From positions 11,966,001-12,030,000 of the forward strand of contig NC_046674.1 in assembly GCF_003369915.1 (NCBI RefSeq): a stretch of DNA of 64,000 nt, written 5' to 3'. Each line of letters starts with the position of its first letter. Position 1 is the stretch's first letter. Shown here in pieces: positions 1 through 12,141 of the stretch. The translations under genes and the position numbers were made by a program. The notes under the pieces are model-generated. The model worked only from the letters and a program-made list of their open reading frames with translations, ran no database searches and was not told where the DNA came from. Source of the DNA: Drosophila miranda. Taxonomy: Eukaryota > Arthropoda > Insecta > Diptera > Drosophilidae.

Positions 1-1903
1 TTTATTGTCACTTCGTACGAGCCGAACACCACCGACGAAAACAGCGGCAACGGCAACGCCGAAAGTAAATCAGCGCCAGGCAGGCCAGCGCTTGTGTCGA
101 CGTCACCATTGCTTTCGCATATGTATAAGCTCTTCTTGTACATACATATATACATATGTTCATATAGACATATACGTATAACCGTATTAATGAGCGGAGA
201 CATCGTCGAGTCGAAATGAACTTAAACATTACGAAAATACATTTAAAACAAATCCAAAGCAACAACGACCTAGTATGAACCCTCGCGAGGAGACGGGAAG
301 GGACGTAATCGAGCTTAGCATTTTGGTGTGCGTGTACGAGAAGGGAACCCAAAGTCGTTCATCTCTCCGATGGTAGATGCATGTCTTCTTCATCCATTCA
401 TGGTCAGGACTCAGACGCTCTTTTCACGGCGGCCACATCATGATAAGAGGAAATGGGGCGGTGCAAAAGAGCATTCGCAGAGTGATGAAAGTCCATGGGA
501 CAGTTCATATGTTCAGTCTCTAAATCAGTCACTGTAACTACACATACATATAATTATCATAGATCTGACCTTCGCATGCTGCCACACATCAAGTACATAG
601 ATCACTTGCGATAATGCCATCCCATACATATCTACATAGTTTAAAACATGCAGAACATGAATCAAGAAAGTTTGTGTAGAAAAAACTTACCTTTCGCCAA
701 ATGGTAGCTTAGGGATATCGGATCATCTTCTATCATGCTGATATTCAATATTCAATTGGCCACACTACCACCGAAATAATAGAATAGAAAGCCAACGGGT
801 CGCACACAAATGCTTACTATTTTCGCAAAGGTTTGAATTAATTGCAGATAGGGGCGATGACTTTATCGTGGATCGGGGCTTGTGGTAAAAGCAAACTTAG
901 GACGTCAAATGATGTGCTAGGCGGCGCTGGCTGGGACCGTGCAGTTCTACATATGTATGTATGTGGCACGGTTGGAGCTGGAATTGATGCCCTCGAATCC
1001 TTGTGCAAAATATGATGTATTATTGTTTTCCAAAGCGTTCGGAAAGATGATATAAGTGCTGCTCTATTGAACCGACAGCATTATTGTTTGTTTATGCCAC
1101 GATCTCACAATAAAAGCTTCAAAACATTGACGAGAATTTATTTATTAATTTTCAGGGATCAGATCAGCTGTTGTAGCAGTGTGACTGAGCATCAGAAATA
1201 TACCGAAATATACCGTCTCATTTTCAAAATATACCGATAAAAAATGTTGTTGTATAAAAAAGTTACAATATTCTTTCCTTTCTTGCTTAGCCTTCAAACT
1301 GTAAAATACAATATTTTTCTTTATATAAAATAGTCTTAATATTATAAAACAGATGACACTAATCATTATATTCATCATCAGTGTCATTTTCCTTGGCATT
1401 TGGGAAAAGCATTTCTTGTTCCGGTTCAAAATAAGCAAGAAAATACACTGTTTTATAGTGTATTCATCTGTATATCATGTGTATATCATCTCAATTTCCA
1501 GGCCAAAGTATACCGAAGAGTAAGTGATGGTACCAGTGCTGTTAGGTGTTTAATAGATACAAAAATTTATACTCCATAACGGCTCAACATCTTGTTGACA
1601 TTTCGTAATATTTAATTATGTAAAATGTATTGTATATGTATATGTTTACATACATTATATACTGTAAGGTTAGTGCTGAAACCCAGAACGAGGCCCATAT
1701 ATTACGGGCTCATTTTGAAGTTACTGTAATGGGTTTGTGTGTTTGTGTATGTGTTCTTATTTTATTTATTTAAATTCTTCTTTTTAAACTTTCCAACACT
1801 GCAAAACAGCTGGTAAAACTGTCAAGACACGGAACAAAACAAAAACAAGAAATCAGGCACTTAATTTATTTAATCTGGAAAGTGGATTTAAAAACTGAGC
1901 GCA
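1..1903. other. Mostly noncoding region upstream of CHMP7
   Basis: No coding region can be supported here; the open frames are short and of low-complexity composition. On the minus strand a strong splice donor (CGAAAG followed by GTAAGTTTTT) ends a possible noncoding exon at position 691. This suggests that the 5' end of a minus-strand gene lying off the left edge enters the window. A reversed Motif-1-like box lies at 1177-1187 (CAGTGTGACTG), next to an ATATACCG repeat. The CHMP7 start of transcription is probably between about 1790 and 1860, but no clear TATA box was seen. Confidence 0.5.
1195..1245. repeat. ATATACCG-type dispersed repeat fragment
   Basis: Three near copies of AAATATACCG occur within 50 bp, one of them in the form ATATACCGTCTCATTTT. 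The same core recurs at 11667-11735, in degraded form at 10345-10376, and at the ends of the inverted-repeat element at 44303-45387. As in that element, a CAGTGTGACTG box lies close by (1177-1187). It is a dispersed, probably non-autonomous repeat or a promoter-associated motif cluster; family not assigned. Confidence 0.5.
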
Positions 1904-3425
1904 ATGGCTCTTGATACGGAAAAATCAAAATTTAGTTTCCCTGCTTGCTGGGAAGACGGAGGAATTATGCAAATTCATTTCGCAACGTTTCGCCCGCGTC
2001 ATTTAAACATTGAAGATTATGAGACAAAGATGAAATTCTGGAAAGATCTTATAACGCAATACCTCAAGTTTTGGGGCCAAATCACGTTTAGTTTGCGGGA
2101 CCTGCAACTAAAACTCATGAGAGGCGACCAACTGCCTGCCTGTCTCGATACAGTTTTATCGGAGATGTACCAGCAGAATCAGATCCGACCGCGCACCGAT
2201 CATGATCCAGAAAATAGCTGGACCGGATGGCTGATAAACAGCCTGGTAAAACGTCCTTTATCCTGGAGCTGGCTCAAGTTAAAGCACAGCGTTGTGGGCG
2301 AGGATGTGGAGGCGACGAAACTAGTGGAATGGATACATCTGGAAGTTTTAAATGTAAGGAGAACACACAATAACTTTAACTGCTTACAATCGTTGACTCA
2401 TTCGCACCCAGGACATTTGCGGCCTTATGATTAAGAAGATATTGCCCGAGAACCGAGGAAAACTGTTCCATTTTGATGCGTTCAAGTCCCTTTGCGACGT
2501 CCATCACATTCGCATCCATACGGAGAAGGATATCTTTGCTTGCCTGATCACCCTGCATGCCCGTCATCTGGTTGGGTTGGAGTTCAAAACCGAAAAGCAA
2601 GCTCGTAGCATTCATTTAATAAAAATACCATGTAAGTGCTGAGACACTGACTATAACGGAGAGCCAATACTGATCCCTAACTTTATTCAATGTAGTCAAG
2701 GAAACAGACGATCTTAGCATTAATGAATTAGATCTTGGCGTTCACCGTCTACAGATCACACAAGCAGATCTACTTAAGCAGCTGCAGAACCTAGAGGAGG
2801 AAATCAAGGCAAACGACGAGAAGGCGCGTCAGTACATAAAGGAGAATAAGCGGCAAATGGCCAAGACGTACCTTCGCAAAAGGCATCTGGTTGAAAAGAA
2901 TCATGGTAGTGTAAATGATCCCTCTTAGCCTTGGCTACAGTTCTTTAACTCTTTCGATTGTGATTTTCAGAGCGACGCAGCCTTGCACTATACAACATTG
3001 AATTGCTCCTTTCTAGCGTGGAAGAGGCCCAAAACAGTGGCGTAGTTCGCGATGCATATAAAATTGGCTCCAGCACATTGCAAAAAATTCTCTCCAACTC
3101 TGGCCTCAAGTACGACAATGTCGATGAAGTTCTGGCCGATGTGCAAGAAACTCTGGAACAGCACAGAGAGGTCCACGATGTCCTGTCCAATGGCGTGGTA
3201 GATACAGCCTCCACCCAGGAAGATGAGCAGCTCGAAAATGAACTGCGCGCTCTGTGTGGGGAAACTAATTCAGTATCGAATGCAGCCGTTATCAACAACA
3301 ACGAGAGACTAGAGGTCGTAATTAGTGATCAAGAGATGATTGAAATGTTGGCAAACCTTGAAGTTGAGGATGCTAGCGTCTCTCTACCAAGTACCAGAAC
3401 CGTAAAACTACTGCAAGAGTATTAG
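1904..3425 (+). CDS. CHMP7: Charged multivesicular body protein 7 (ESCRT-III)
   Basis: Four coding exons: 1904-2353, 2412-2631, 2696-2905 and 2971-3425, joined by short GT-AG introns, giving 444 aa (human CHMP7 is about 450). The N-terminal half has the winged-helix-like region typical of CHMP7, which in other animals binds membrane and the LEM protein of the inner nuclear envelope. The C-terminal half is a Snf7-type charged helical region, with LEEEIKANDEKARQYIKENK in exon 3 and LLLSSVEEAQNSGVV followed by a helical acidic tail in exon 4. By family, it nucleates ESCRT-III at reforming or ruptured nuclear envelopes. The ATG at 1904 is the first in frame (context GCGCAATGG). It is convergent with RhoBTB; a possible AATAAA lies at 3602. 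Confidence 0.93.
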
Positions 3426-4198
3426 CAGCGCATAGTTAAATCTTTGTATTAGAGTTTTTTTTTTGTATAATTTTTATTTAAGCTATGCCAAAAAAACCAA
3501 AAACTTTGGTGTTTGATTTGTGCATTAAAGAGATTCCGCACGAAAAGTACGTTTATAGTTTGCTTTATTCTATTTTCATTCTGTACAAAATGCGTCCTTA
3601 TAATAAACTATGGCTTATGGCTATGGCTAGACAAATGTTTCCATAAGTAGGAATTCGAAAATACACGAGACATACATGCTTTGTTTTCCTATCCATTATA
3701 GTATCATATACAGAACGAGAAAAGTGTACATCCAATATATTGTAAGGCAATACAGCGAAATGCTTCGCATCGCCCGAGGTGCATGTGCCGCTCCAATACT
3801 CCAGTACTCGTACCATGCTTTGCATAATATATACATATATGTATAGGCGTATAAATATAAGAAATCCGAAGCACTTTTCGAAATGCTTCTTTGTTCAGGT
3901 TCGGCCTTTATATATTATATATACATATATGTACTTATATATGTATAAATCTAATAATCACTAAGGCAAATTTGCGCTCCTATGTATTGCAGACACGCCA
4001 CTCCCAGTCCAGTCCCATAGGGTTTGTTATGTGTGGATTTGGAAAAGTATCAAAATACTTAAAATCGTACAGATAAAGCAGATCAGTACCGGCAGGATGA
4101 CAATAAAACGCAGTGATCTGCAAATAAACAAAAACTATTAGGTGAATTATGATTCTTTCATTATGTTTTACGAACCTTCCTTGCCCTAGGGCCGGGTG
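3426..4198. other. Convergent 3' regions of CHMP7 and RhoBTB
   Basis: No gene. It holds the CHMP7 3'UTR on the plus strand (AATAAA at 3602-3607) and the RhoBTB 3'UTR on the minus strand (reverse AATAAA at 3564-3569). If both signals are used, the two transcripts overlap tail to tail by a few tens of bases. The stretch 3830-3945 is TATATACATATATG-rich simple sequence. Confidence 0.45.
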
Positions 4199-7100
4199 TC
4201 AGAGATTCAGATCCATGTCAGCCTCAAGATCAATATGGTTTATCGAGTTGGCCGTGCTATTGAAGATTTGATTATCGGATGTGCTGTTGTTGCCCGTTGG
4301 CCCCGCTGTGGTCCCGCTGTTTTCTCCGCCCGTACCTCGCTTCGATTTACCTAGCAGCCAGCAAGAGAACACTTTTTCCCAATTTTGCACATTAATTATC
4401 GCGAAGATGGATTTGAGTTTTTACATGAGAGAGCAAGGAAATTATAACAAACGGAAAATCGTAACTAGGCCTCAGAGAACTGACGAAACTATATACATAA
4501 GTAAAAACCGCCGTCGTCGACTTTTTCCAACACTAAAGTAATTTTAAGTATGTTAAAAACATAAAAAATTGTGTGCGAAAACCAATCTCGATTGAAGCCT
4601 TAACTCGCCTGAACTTTTGTAGGTGTCTGGGTACACATGTTGGGATGTGGGATGTGGGAGAGATAGAATGAAGAGTGTGTGACCACTTACCTCCTGTAAA
4701 GCACAAACAGCCCTCGTCATCGCTGGGCGAGTCTCGACGCGAGCTCTTTAGCTTTACTTCCTTGTTCAGCTCGTTTAAACAGCGCTGATAGTAGTCGTAG
4801 TCCTTCAGATACCACACGGGTGGCCAGCGATGTTCCCGCAAATATTCTTGATTATCCTGGTGCAGCGCCTTCAGGCCCTTGAGTGAGAACTTACAAATAA
4901 TGTTGTAATTGACGCACAGATACGACATGCACCATTCGGCTAACTGATGTGCGTTGTGCAGCTGCGAGGGAAAACACAATTAGTAATGCAAATACTTCAC
5001 AATTGCCAAATACTAACCTTTACTGGCTCCAGCAACTTTAAGCAATGATCCACTGTTTCATTGGTTTCGTTCTGTGAAATTAGTGTGAGATCCTCGATGA
5101 CTCGGCACTCAACTAGATTGAGCAGACGCGGCAGGCATAATCGATTGGCTAGCTCTAGCAGATTGAGACATTTGATGGCCGAAATAGGTGGAATCTGGTC
5201 AGTGTACAGATAGCACAGTAGCTTATGGAATGTGTAGATTGTAACGCCAGGGAATACGATCTAACACACAAAGAAACTTGAGCTTGTTAATAAACACACA
5301 CACACACACATAATAGCAAATCCTACTACTGCAGCCTCATCTAAGACTCTTACCACATTGGAATGAGCTTCGCGAAAGTCGCCTAGCAGCATGGCGCGCA
5401 TCACGTCGCACCGTCCCACCAGTACAGCCCGGTGTGCCTGTAAAAATTACAAAATTTACCGAAGAAAAATATTTTAAAGTAGACGTGGGCAGGGTTTTTA
5501 TACACGATACTTAAAGAGTATAGCGGTATATTCGATTTGTGGTGCAAGTGGTGCGTTTCCGACACCATAAAGTACAGACAAGTATATTCCTCTAAGCATC
5601 GATAGCCGAGTCGATAGAGCTTTGTCGGTCTGTCCGTCTTGTTTCACGCCTAGTTCTTAGAGCTCTAGAGTAACCAAATTTGATGTACAGACCTCTGTGA
5701 TATCACACTGAATCCAGTTTGTTTCAAAATGTTTGTCCCGCCCCCTTCCTTGCAGAATCATAGAGAATGATCATATCCACCAGATTCCCTAATCTGGATA
5801 AGATTGGATCATTTTTATAGACAGAAGGAACAAATGAAAGTGCAGTGGCAACGCTACGCCTTTCACGCGCTTACTAATTTTCTCTCTCTCTCTCTCCCCC
5901 TTTTTTCTGTCTGTCACACTCTTCCTCATGCAGTGTGCGCGCTCTGGCGGAGGGGAGCGAGATAAAACAGCTGGTGTTGTTGTGAGTATAGAGAAAAAAG
6001 AGGCAGATATAAAAAAGCTCACATGTACATATACTAACTCAGGATCGGGTATAAACATAGAGTCGCGGCCCTTGCCGTTTAAAAAACATTAAAAAAAAAA
6101 ATGTATCATATTGCGGTTGTGCGTCTGGTAGACAGCGGTTGTCGAACAATAAATAAATCTCGGAGCACGGACGTGGCTACCTCTTCTCCAAATATATATC
6201 CTCTTACCTTCATTAAACCGTCATCCAACTCGAAGGTGACATCGCTGAAGCAGCCGTCCCCAATGCAATGACGCTCCAGACTTTCTTTGATGCGCTGAAA
6301 TAGCAAGGAGCGAGTTAAATCGAAATAGACATAATCAGAAGGCATAGCTTACAAGACAAATGTGCGGATTTGGTTCATCACTGGAGGAGCTGTCCATAAC
6401 AGTTTGTGGCTTGGACAGAAGCTGCGTCAATTGCGGAAGTTCTAACAAATCGGCGGCATCTCTGATTTCCTGTCAGTAAGCACAATCGATTGAAAATGTC
6501 ACCATGGAGGCAGAATGGTGGGCTTTCTTTACCTGCAGATTGTTGCAGCTTTTGTCAATGGTGCCCGTATAAATAAACCTGAGGCATTGGTGCAGGGCCT
6601 GGGGCGAGATGAGCTTGCTGAGCGTCACAATTGTTTGCAGTCCGTTCACGCCACGCTGGTTCTCCACCTGCATTAGGCGTATGCTCTGTAGAACAGGATG
6701 ATGTAGCTCTCTGTACAGATCGTTGGAATGCTTTGACTCTAGAGGCAGGGCCTGATAGCTAGAGCGCCGCTTCAAATGTTCCCACATCCTGTGACCATAC
6801 AAAAATAAAGGTTGTTAGCCCAGGTTCCATATTCAAAGACAACTGTCATCACATACCGCTGTGTTCGGGATTCGTAGCGGATAAGAGACTCAGTGTCGTC
6901 GTTAAAGTCCGCAATGGTCGCCTCTCCGAACGTTGAGCTGACCATACTGGACTCGCTGCTACTGCGACCTCCCATGTCGCTTAGCTCTGTGCTCAGAAGA
7001 CGCTGGAATGTACTAGATGCGGCAGATAGCATAAATCTATGCACGGCAAACTTGGTTCCCCCTGCCCCCACCAGGATGAGGTCTGTGTAGGCTTGCGACA

Positions 7101-8076
7101 GGAACATGTTGTAGATATCCTGCCGGTAGTGTCCCACCATCACGGTGACCTCTGGTGGCGGCGGTTTTGGCGGCCGAAACGGTGCCTGCAGCAACGGTTT
7201 CTGCACCTTCTTCAGGTTTGTCATCCAGAACCGCTGCTGACGCCGGGCAATCAACGCCGAACGGATGGCATTCTCAAACACTTCATTCACGCCAAAGTAC
7301 GTAAAGACACTGGTCTCGTAGTAGGCAACGCCCAGCTCCTTGGCCACAGCTCGTGCCTCGTCCGGCATGACCAGGTCGCTCTTTAGGGCGGCCCTAAAAC
7401 AAACAAAAAGAGGCAGAAAAAGGTAAACGATGGGACTTGTGCTTGAGGTGTGTAAAATAGCATACCGCACAAATGTACCCTTTTCACCAAAATATGAAAG
7501 ATAATTCTCATCGCGGTACATATAACGTAGATCGTTTTTGCAGCCCACGAGTATCACGGGCACATCGGGACAGAAGCGTCGTATTTCGGGATACCACATA
7601 ACCTTGCAGTTTCGCAATGAAATGGGGCTCGCGATGGAGAAGCACAGCAGCACCACATCGGATCTGCCAAAGAAAAGCGCAAAAGATTAGATACGCTCTA
7701 AAAAGGCATTCATTCTATAGAATTGTTGACCAACCGTCCGTAAGCAAACCGTCGGTCTTTGTCATGATCGCCGAATGTATCCCACAGCCGCAGCGAGACA
7801 TTCACTCCATCGACCACCTCCCATGACCTTTCAAGTACCTTGAAGATAATAAAGGAATTATATGGAATGCATACATGTAAGAACGTTGCAGCTTACGTCT
7901 TTGTATATGCGATACTGATCGATAGCCCACACGGTTGGTACATGCGTGGAAAGCAGCTGCGAGAGCGAAACATGCTTGTTGCAGGCTCGTGCACAGATAA
8001 GTCGCGTCTTACCCACTGCTGTGTCTCCCACCAGTACGCACTTAACCAGCTCTTGATGGGGCTGTTCGTTATCCAT
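4199..8076 (-). CDS. RhoBTB: RhoBTB, atypical Rho GTPase with two BTB domains
   Basis: Eleven coding exons on the minus strand: 8076-7897, 7838-7735, 7663-7466, 7393-6857, 6788-6533, 6469-6353, 6294-6208, 5437-5354, 5260-5018, 4961-4691 and 4350-4199. All junctions are GT-AG and keep frame, giving 742 aa. Residues 1 to about 200 are a Rho-like GTPase domain with P-loop GDTAVGKT, the switch region [12 protein letters not shown], and the GCKND base-recognition motif. A proline-rich linker (RPPKPPPP) follows. The first BTB domain starts near residue 262 (AYTDLILVG) and is split by a long insert; the second (about 478-585) begins [10 protein letters not shown]. By family it is a CUL3 substrate adaptor. 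I chose ATG 8076 (MDNEQ...); an in-frame upstream stretch begins with the 5'UTR exon acceptor at 8142. Confidence 0.95.
5500..5830. repeat. Degenerate transposon-like repeat in RhoBTB intron
   Basis: The 770-bp intron between coding exons 7 and 8 is much longer than its neighbours. It contains the sequence style of scattered Drosophila DINE-1/Helitron-like or older repeats: ACTTAAAGAGTATAGCGGTATA, a CGATAGCCGAGTCGATAGAGC stretch, and TGTCGGTCTGTCCGTCTTG. No open reading frame or clean terminal repeats were found, so the family assignment is tentative. It is followed by a (TC)n/(CT)n tract at 5880-5905. Confidence 0.4.
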
Positions 8077-10329
8077 GTTCGACAGGAAGCCAACTGAAAG
8101 GGTTCGGGCTCGGGTTCGGGGTTCCCACAACTGGATTCTGGACTATAAAAAGAAAAAAAAAAAGCAAATCAACTAATTTTTCTCTATGTAAATATGGTAT
8201 AAGTACATATGTAGATCAGTAGATTATGGAAGTTATAGATTGCTTTCGAAGATCGTATACTTATTACTCGCGGAACGAACAAAGAAATTAGTTATAGATA
8301 TTTCCTCCTGCCCTTATGAACATTTTGTATTTTTGTGTTGCGGAATAGACGTTCGACTAAAGCTTGTCTTCTTATTCATTGGTTTAACGATATTAGGAGG
8401 AGAAAATCCATTTTCGGCATGTGCTAATCAAGTGTAACCCTGTCGGCCATACCGTTACCATACGGTAGGGTGTGCTTTCGTCACTAGAGTTATAATTGTA
8501 CCTGTTCTGCTATGTTTACGTTTTTCAATGGAAACCAGTAAAAGGCGTAAAGCAAGCCACAATTAAGAATCTTTCCATACAGTGGGATATTGCTGTTGCT
8601 TTACAAATCGATTCAGATTGGATAAATTCGAGGGCACATGCTAAGTTTTTATTCAACAATCTCGTGAAGTCGAGATATGATAATTAATTAATAATACACA
8701 GACGCAGTAAGAACTCTGAAGTCGATATGCTCGACTGGAGAACTATCCAGCCCCTTTCTTTTGTGAAAAAAAGTTTGAATTTTAAATACCTACATTTGAT
8801 AGGAAAAATTACCTATAAACTTTAGGTCAGTCATTTATTGTTAGGTTACTACAGAAGAGACACGCATTTTTTAATGATCTCTTTTAGAGCTACGCGTGAC
8901 ACGATTCTCTCATACAAAATGACAATGCATTGACCCCTGCCGAGGCACGCACTGGCTGTCGTCCAAGCAGCTCTTTTGGTCTCGTCTCTAATTGAATTTA
9001 ATTGGAGCTGCAATAACAATATCTGCGCTCAAACCTCAGCGACAAAGAGACCACACACACCAGACAGTGCATGTGTAAGATCTGGATTGTCGGGCGATCC
9101 TGAGGGCGATCTTGAGATCGAGAGCTTCAGTCTATTTTTGGAATTGGAACAATTCAAATTAAATCAAACATAGGAAGAAGCAATCGATACCCACGGCAGC
9201 TAGCAACGTTTTAACATTTTTCGATCGAACACAAAAGTACTAGAACTTCTGTAGTTGGAGTTTAAACAACAGATTAACAATTCGAGACTTTCAACAATCA
9301 ATTGATAATGAAAAGAAAACAAGAACAAGCGCTGGGGCTTCGTTTGATTTGTTTTTGTTTTTTGGCACAATCTTGACTTATAATTGTAATTTATGAAGCG
9401 GGAGGCTCAAGTCAAGTCAAGTAAATAATATTATCGCAAATTACGCCAAAGGAGATAGCAATTAAAGAGGTCGGTCGGTTGCATTGTCAACAAAGATAGA
9501 AAGAAACTTAATTATGGGTAATCTAGGTTTAATTTAGCTGAAATTCCAGAGGTTATTCTGTTTTTAGATCAAAAGATAGGGTAACATAAGGGTCTTAGTC
9601 ATGCATCATGCTCTGATTGCCATCTTTTCGTGAATGCCGAAATGTCTCCTTTTTATTTTGCTTGCCTATTGATTTTCTCTTACCCCCCAACACACACACG
9701 CACACATAGCACGAGCACGAACACACACAAACACGGCGCACCTACACTAATAAAATAGTATGTGGATCTTAAAGCTCCCTCACACTCACGCTCTGCTCTG
9801 AGGTTTTCTTAGGAAAATCTTAGGAAAGGAAACCGTTTAAACAGCCATCCATCCCCGGACACGACCATCGTACATGCCATGCATTAAATAAATTACAACT
9901 TTTATGCTGAAGAAAACATCAATGTGACATTCACTTGCACTTTTTAGCACGCATTACCTCTGTGTGGGTGCACACGGTGAATAAACAATTTGTATTGGCA
10001 ATTGATTTGATTGTCGGTCCAGCTGGATGATTAGCAACTAAATAAATGAGATACAGTGAACACATACCTTGAGCTATCTGCCTCACAAGCTCAAATTGTA
10101 CGCGTTTGGCCCAATGTTCTTACTTTTGCGTATTGCACTTGTCATCAACACACACACTAAAGCACAACATTTTTACAATAAATTGCCATTTATTTTTGTA
10201 CCAACACATAAACCACAACAAAGGTCCTGGTTAAACGCGCCTCATGGTAAGAAAAATGCCATCGTTGCGTTTCCGCTGCACTGTTGTTGACTCATTAGCT
10301 TTTATTTCATGCGGAGTACCAGAATAAAC

Positions 10330-10830
10330 GGATAAAATGCAGTTTCATTTTCAAAATATACATATACCGATGAAAAACCGAACTTATCCCACTTAAGCCC
10401 CCTTTATTTAAACAGGATAACAACTAGAGTTAAACCACGGAAAATAATACGAATAATAATTACTCTTGTTGGTCCATCTTCTCCTTTATCTTTGCTTAAA
10501 CAAAAACCACGATATCATTTACCTAAACTGCGCTAAAATTCTTTAAGTTTCATCATTTTCGTGGAGAGTATTTTAATAACCACTGGGCTACAATGGGTTA
10601 ATCGTTCCTGTCCATGAGCAGAAATTATATTCCTCGATTTTGATATTTGGTTGAATATTACTCGCTAGATAGGGCTCTCGGTCCTAAACATATAATTTTA
10701 TCACATTGATGAATATATTTTCTACAAGATTAACTACTTTTAAGTACTCCTTTTTATTGGATTGTGCCTAAATTATGGTTTAAGCCAAAATGGTCAAAGC
10801 ATAAAACGTAAATGTGTTCGGAATTCTACG
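10330..10830. repeat. Diverged copy of the 44-45 kb inverted-repeat element
   Basis: TTCCTCGATTTTGATATTTG near 10630 and TTTTTATTGGATTGT near 10751, with intervening similarity, align collinearly with 44376-44535 (TTCCTCGATTTTGATATTCG, CTTTATTGGATTGT). ATATACATATACCGATG at 10357 resembles the element's ATATACCG ends. Identity is moderate and indels are frequent, so this is an old copy of one arm. Confidence 0.55.
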
Positions 10831-11666
10831 TAATTGTTGGTGGTCAACAGGTATACGCTATAAGTATGGACACCGTTATACCCTATTTCATTTAATTAAT
10901 TAAATACAATTTGTTTTCCTAGCTGATTTGAAACACTACTAATGCCCTTTTTTAGATTAACATGTTTTAGACCAATTTGTGCATAGGATTAAGTTTCCTG
11001 TATATATACACATCTCGATCCCGATACCTATTCTTGGTCTCTGTAAGAAGACCATAAACTGCAAAATTTTCGCTGAGATATTTACTTGTTTCTGCATTCA
11101 TTGGAGCCTGAGATTACAGACATTTCCTCAACTCTACAATATCCTTTTCTCTAGAGTATATGCAGACCGCTCAACGAGGTGTTTTACTGTAAGAAATCAA
11201 AAGTACAATGAAGAGTATAAAAGTATGAATAGAAGTGTATGAGCTATACACTGTGTCCTAAACTGGCAATATTTAAAAGCATATTGCACCGCACTAAACT
11301 AAATTTTCTAGTTTTAAGGCACATTTTCTTGCCCAGCCAGTCGACAGCGAGTCCTCGATCCGCTACACATAGGAGCCATTGGGGAAAGCCCGTAAGATGA
11401 ACTTTGTCCTCTGGTCCGTCCACTAGATGCGCCTCCCGCGACCGTCTCTCCCTTTTTCCGTTGCTTTTCCAATCAAATCTATCATGTATGTACATACATA
11501 TGCATCAATGTACTCTATATGTATGGGTGAGCGAGCGAGTAGAAATTTATGGTGCTACGGATGGTGACTCTGGCCAAAAGAGAGCTGAGCTTTATTTTGT
11601 AGACTTCGTAATTGGTAGTTATTGGATATTTTTCCTACATTTCCCCAAGGATTCATCTAATAAATA

Positions 11667-11735
11667 TACCGTCTGACCCTATGAAATATACCGTCTCATT
11701 TTAAAAATATATAGTGCGATAGATCGATTGCTTTT
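11667..11735. repeat. ATATACCGTCTGACCC terminal-repeat fragment
   Basis: Two copies of ATATACCGTCT in tandem, the first followed by GACCCTATGAAATATACCG. This matches the terminal inverted repeat of the element at 44303-45387 (ATATACGGTCTGACCCTCAG). It is probably a solo end or a fragment of the same family. Confidence 0.5.
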
Positions 11736-12141
11736 AAAAAATATTTTTCTGTATTATATATCGATCCAATATGAATATTTAACAGAATTTTTTTTACGAT
11801 GTGGCAACTCTTGACGTACATATGTTAATGGTTATTGTTGTTGCAAAACGAATAGTGTAATTAAAAATTTTGCAAAAAATTATATTTTATTAATTTACCG
11901 GAGAATCCTTCTCATAGGCACTAGTTAAGGCCGGAAACAATTTGACAGATACTCCACTCAATGTATTTTTCCTGTAGAAAATCGATTTTCACCATAACAG
12001 CTCTTCTAAGTCGACGGTTCGTTTCGTGCATTACATCAAAGACACCACAGTTTAAAAATAATTTAATTTGGCAGATTGAATACACAAAAGTCACAGTTTA
12101 TAGCTGCTCAGCGATCATTTGGCTCGTTTCCTAAATCCAAG

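Larger units (their letters stand above)
8077..12141. other. RhoBTB 5' region and Ide upstream region
   Basis: No supported coding sequence in 4 kb. On the minus strand a 5'UTR exon of RhoBTB runs from 8142 (acceptor CTTTTTATAG) to the start codon. A good minus-strand donor (CAAG followed by GTATGT) ends a candidate upstream noncoding exon at 10069; together they define a ~1.9-kb 5' intron. Simple repeats lie at 9685-9740 (CA-rich). Old dispersed repeats lie at 10330-10830 and 11667-11735. The Ide promoter is presumably between about 11900 and 12120, but no clear core element was recognised. Confidence 0.5.

Noticed and set aside
8..352. 114-aa minus-strand frame at the left edge
   Set aside because: Cys/Arg/Tyr-rich translation of TACATA simple sequence; no homology pattern seen.
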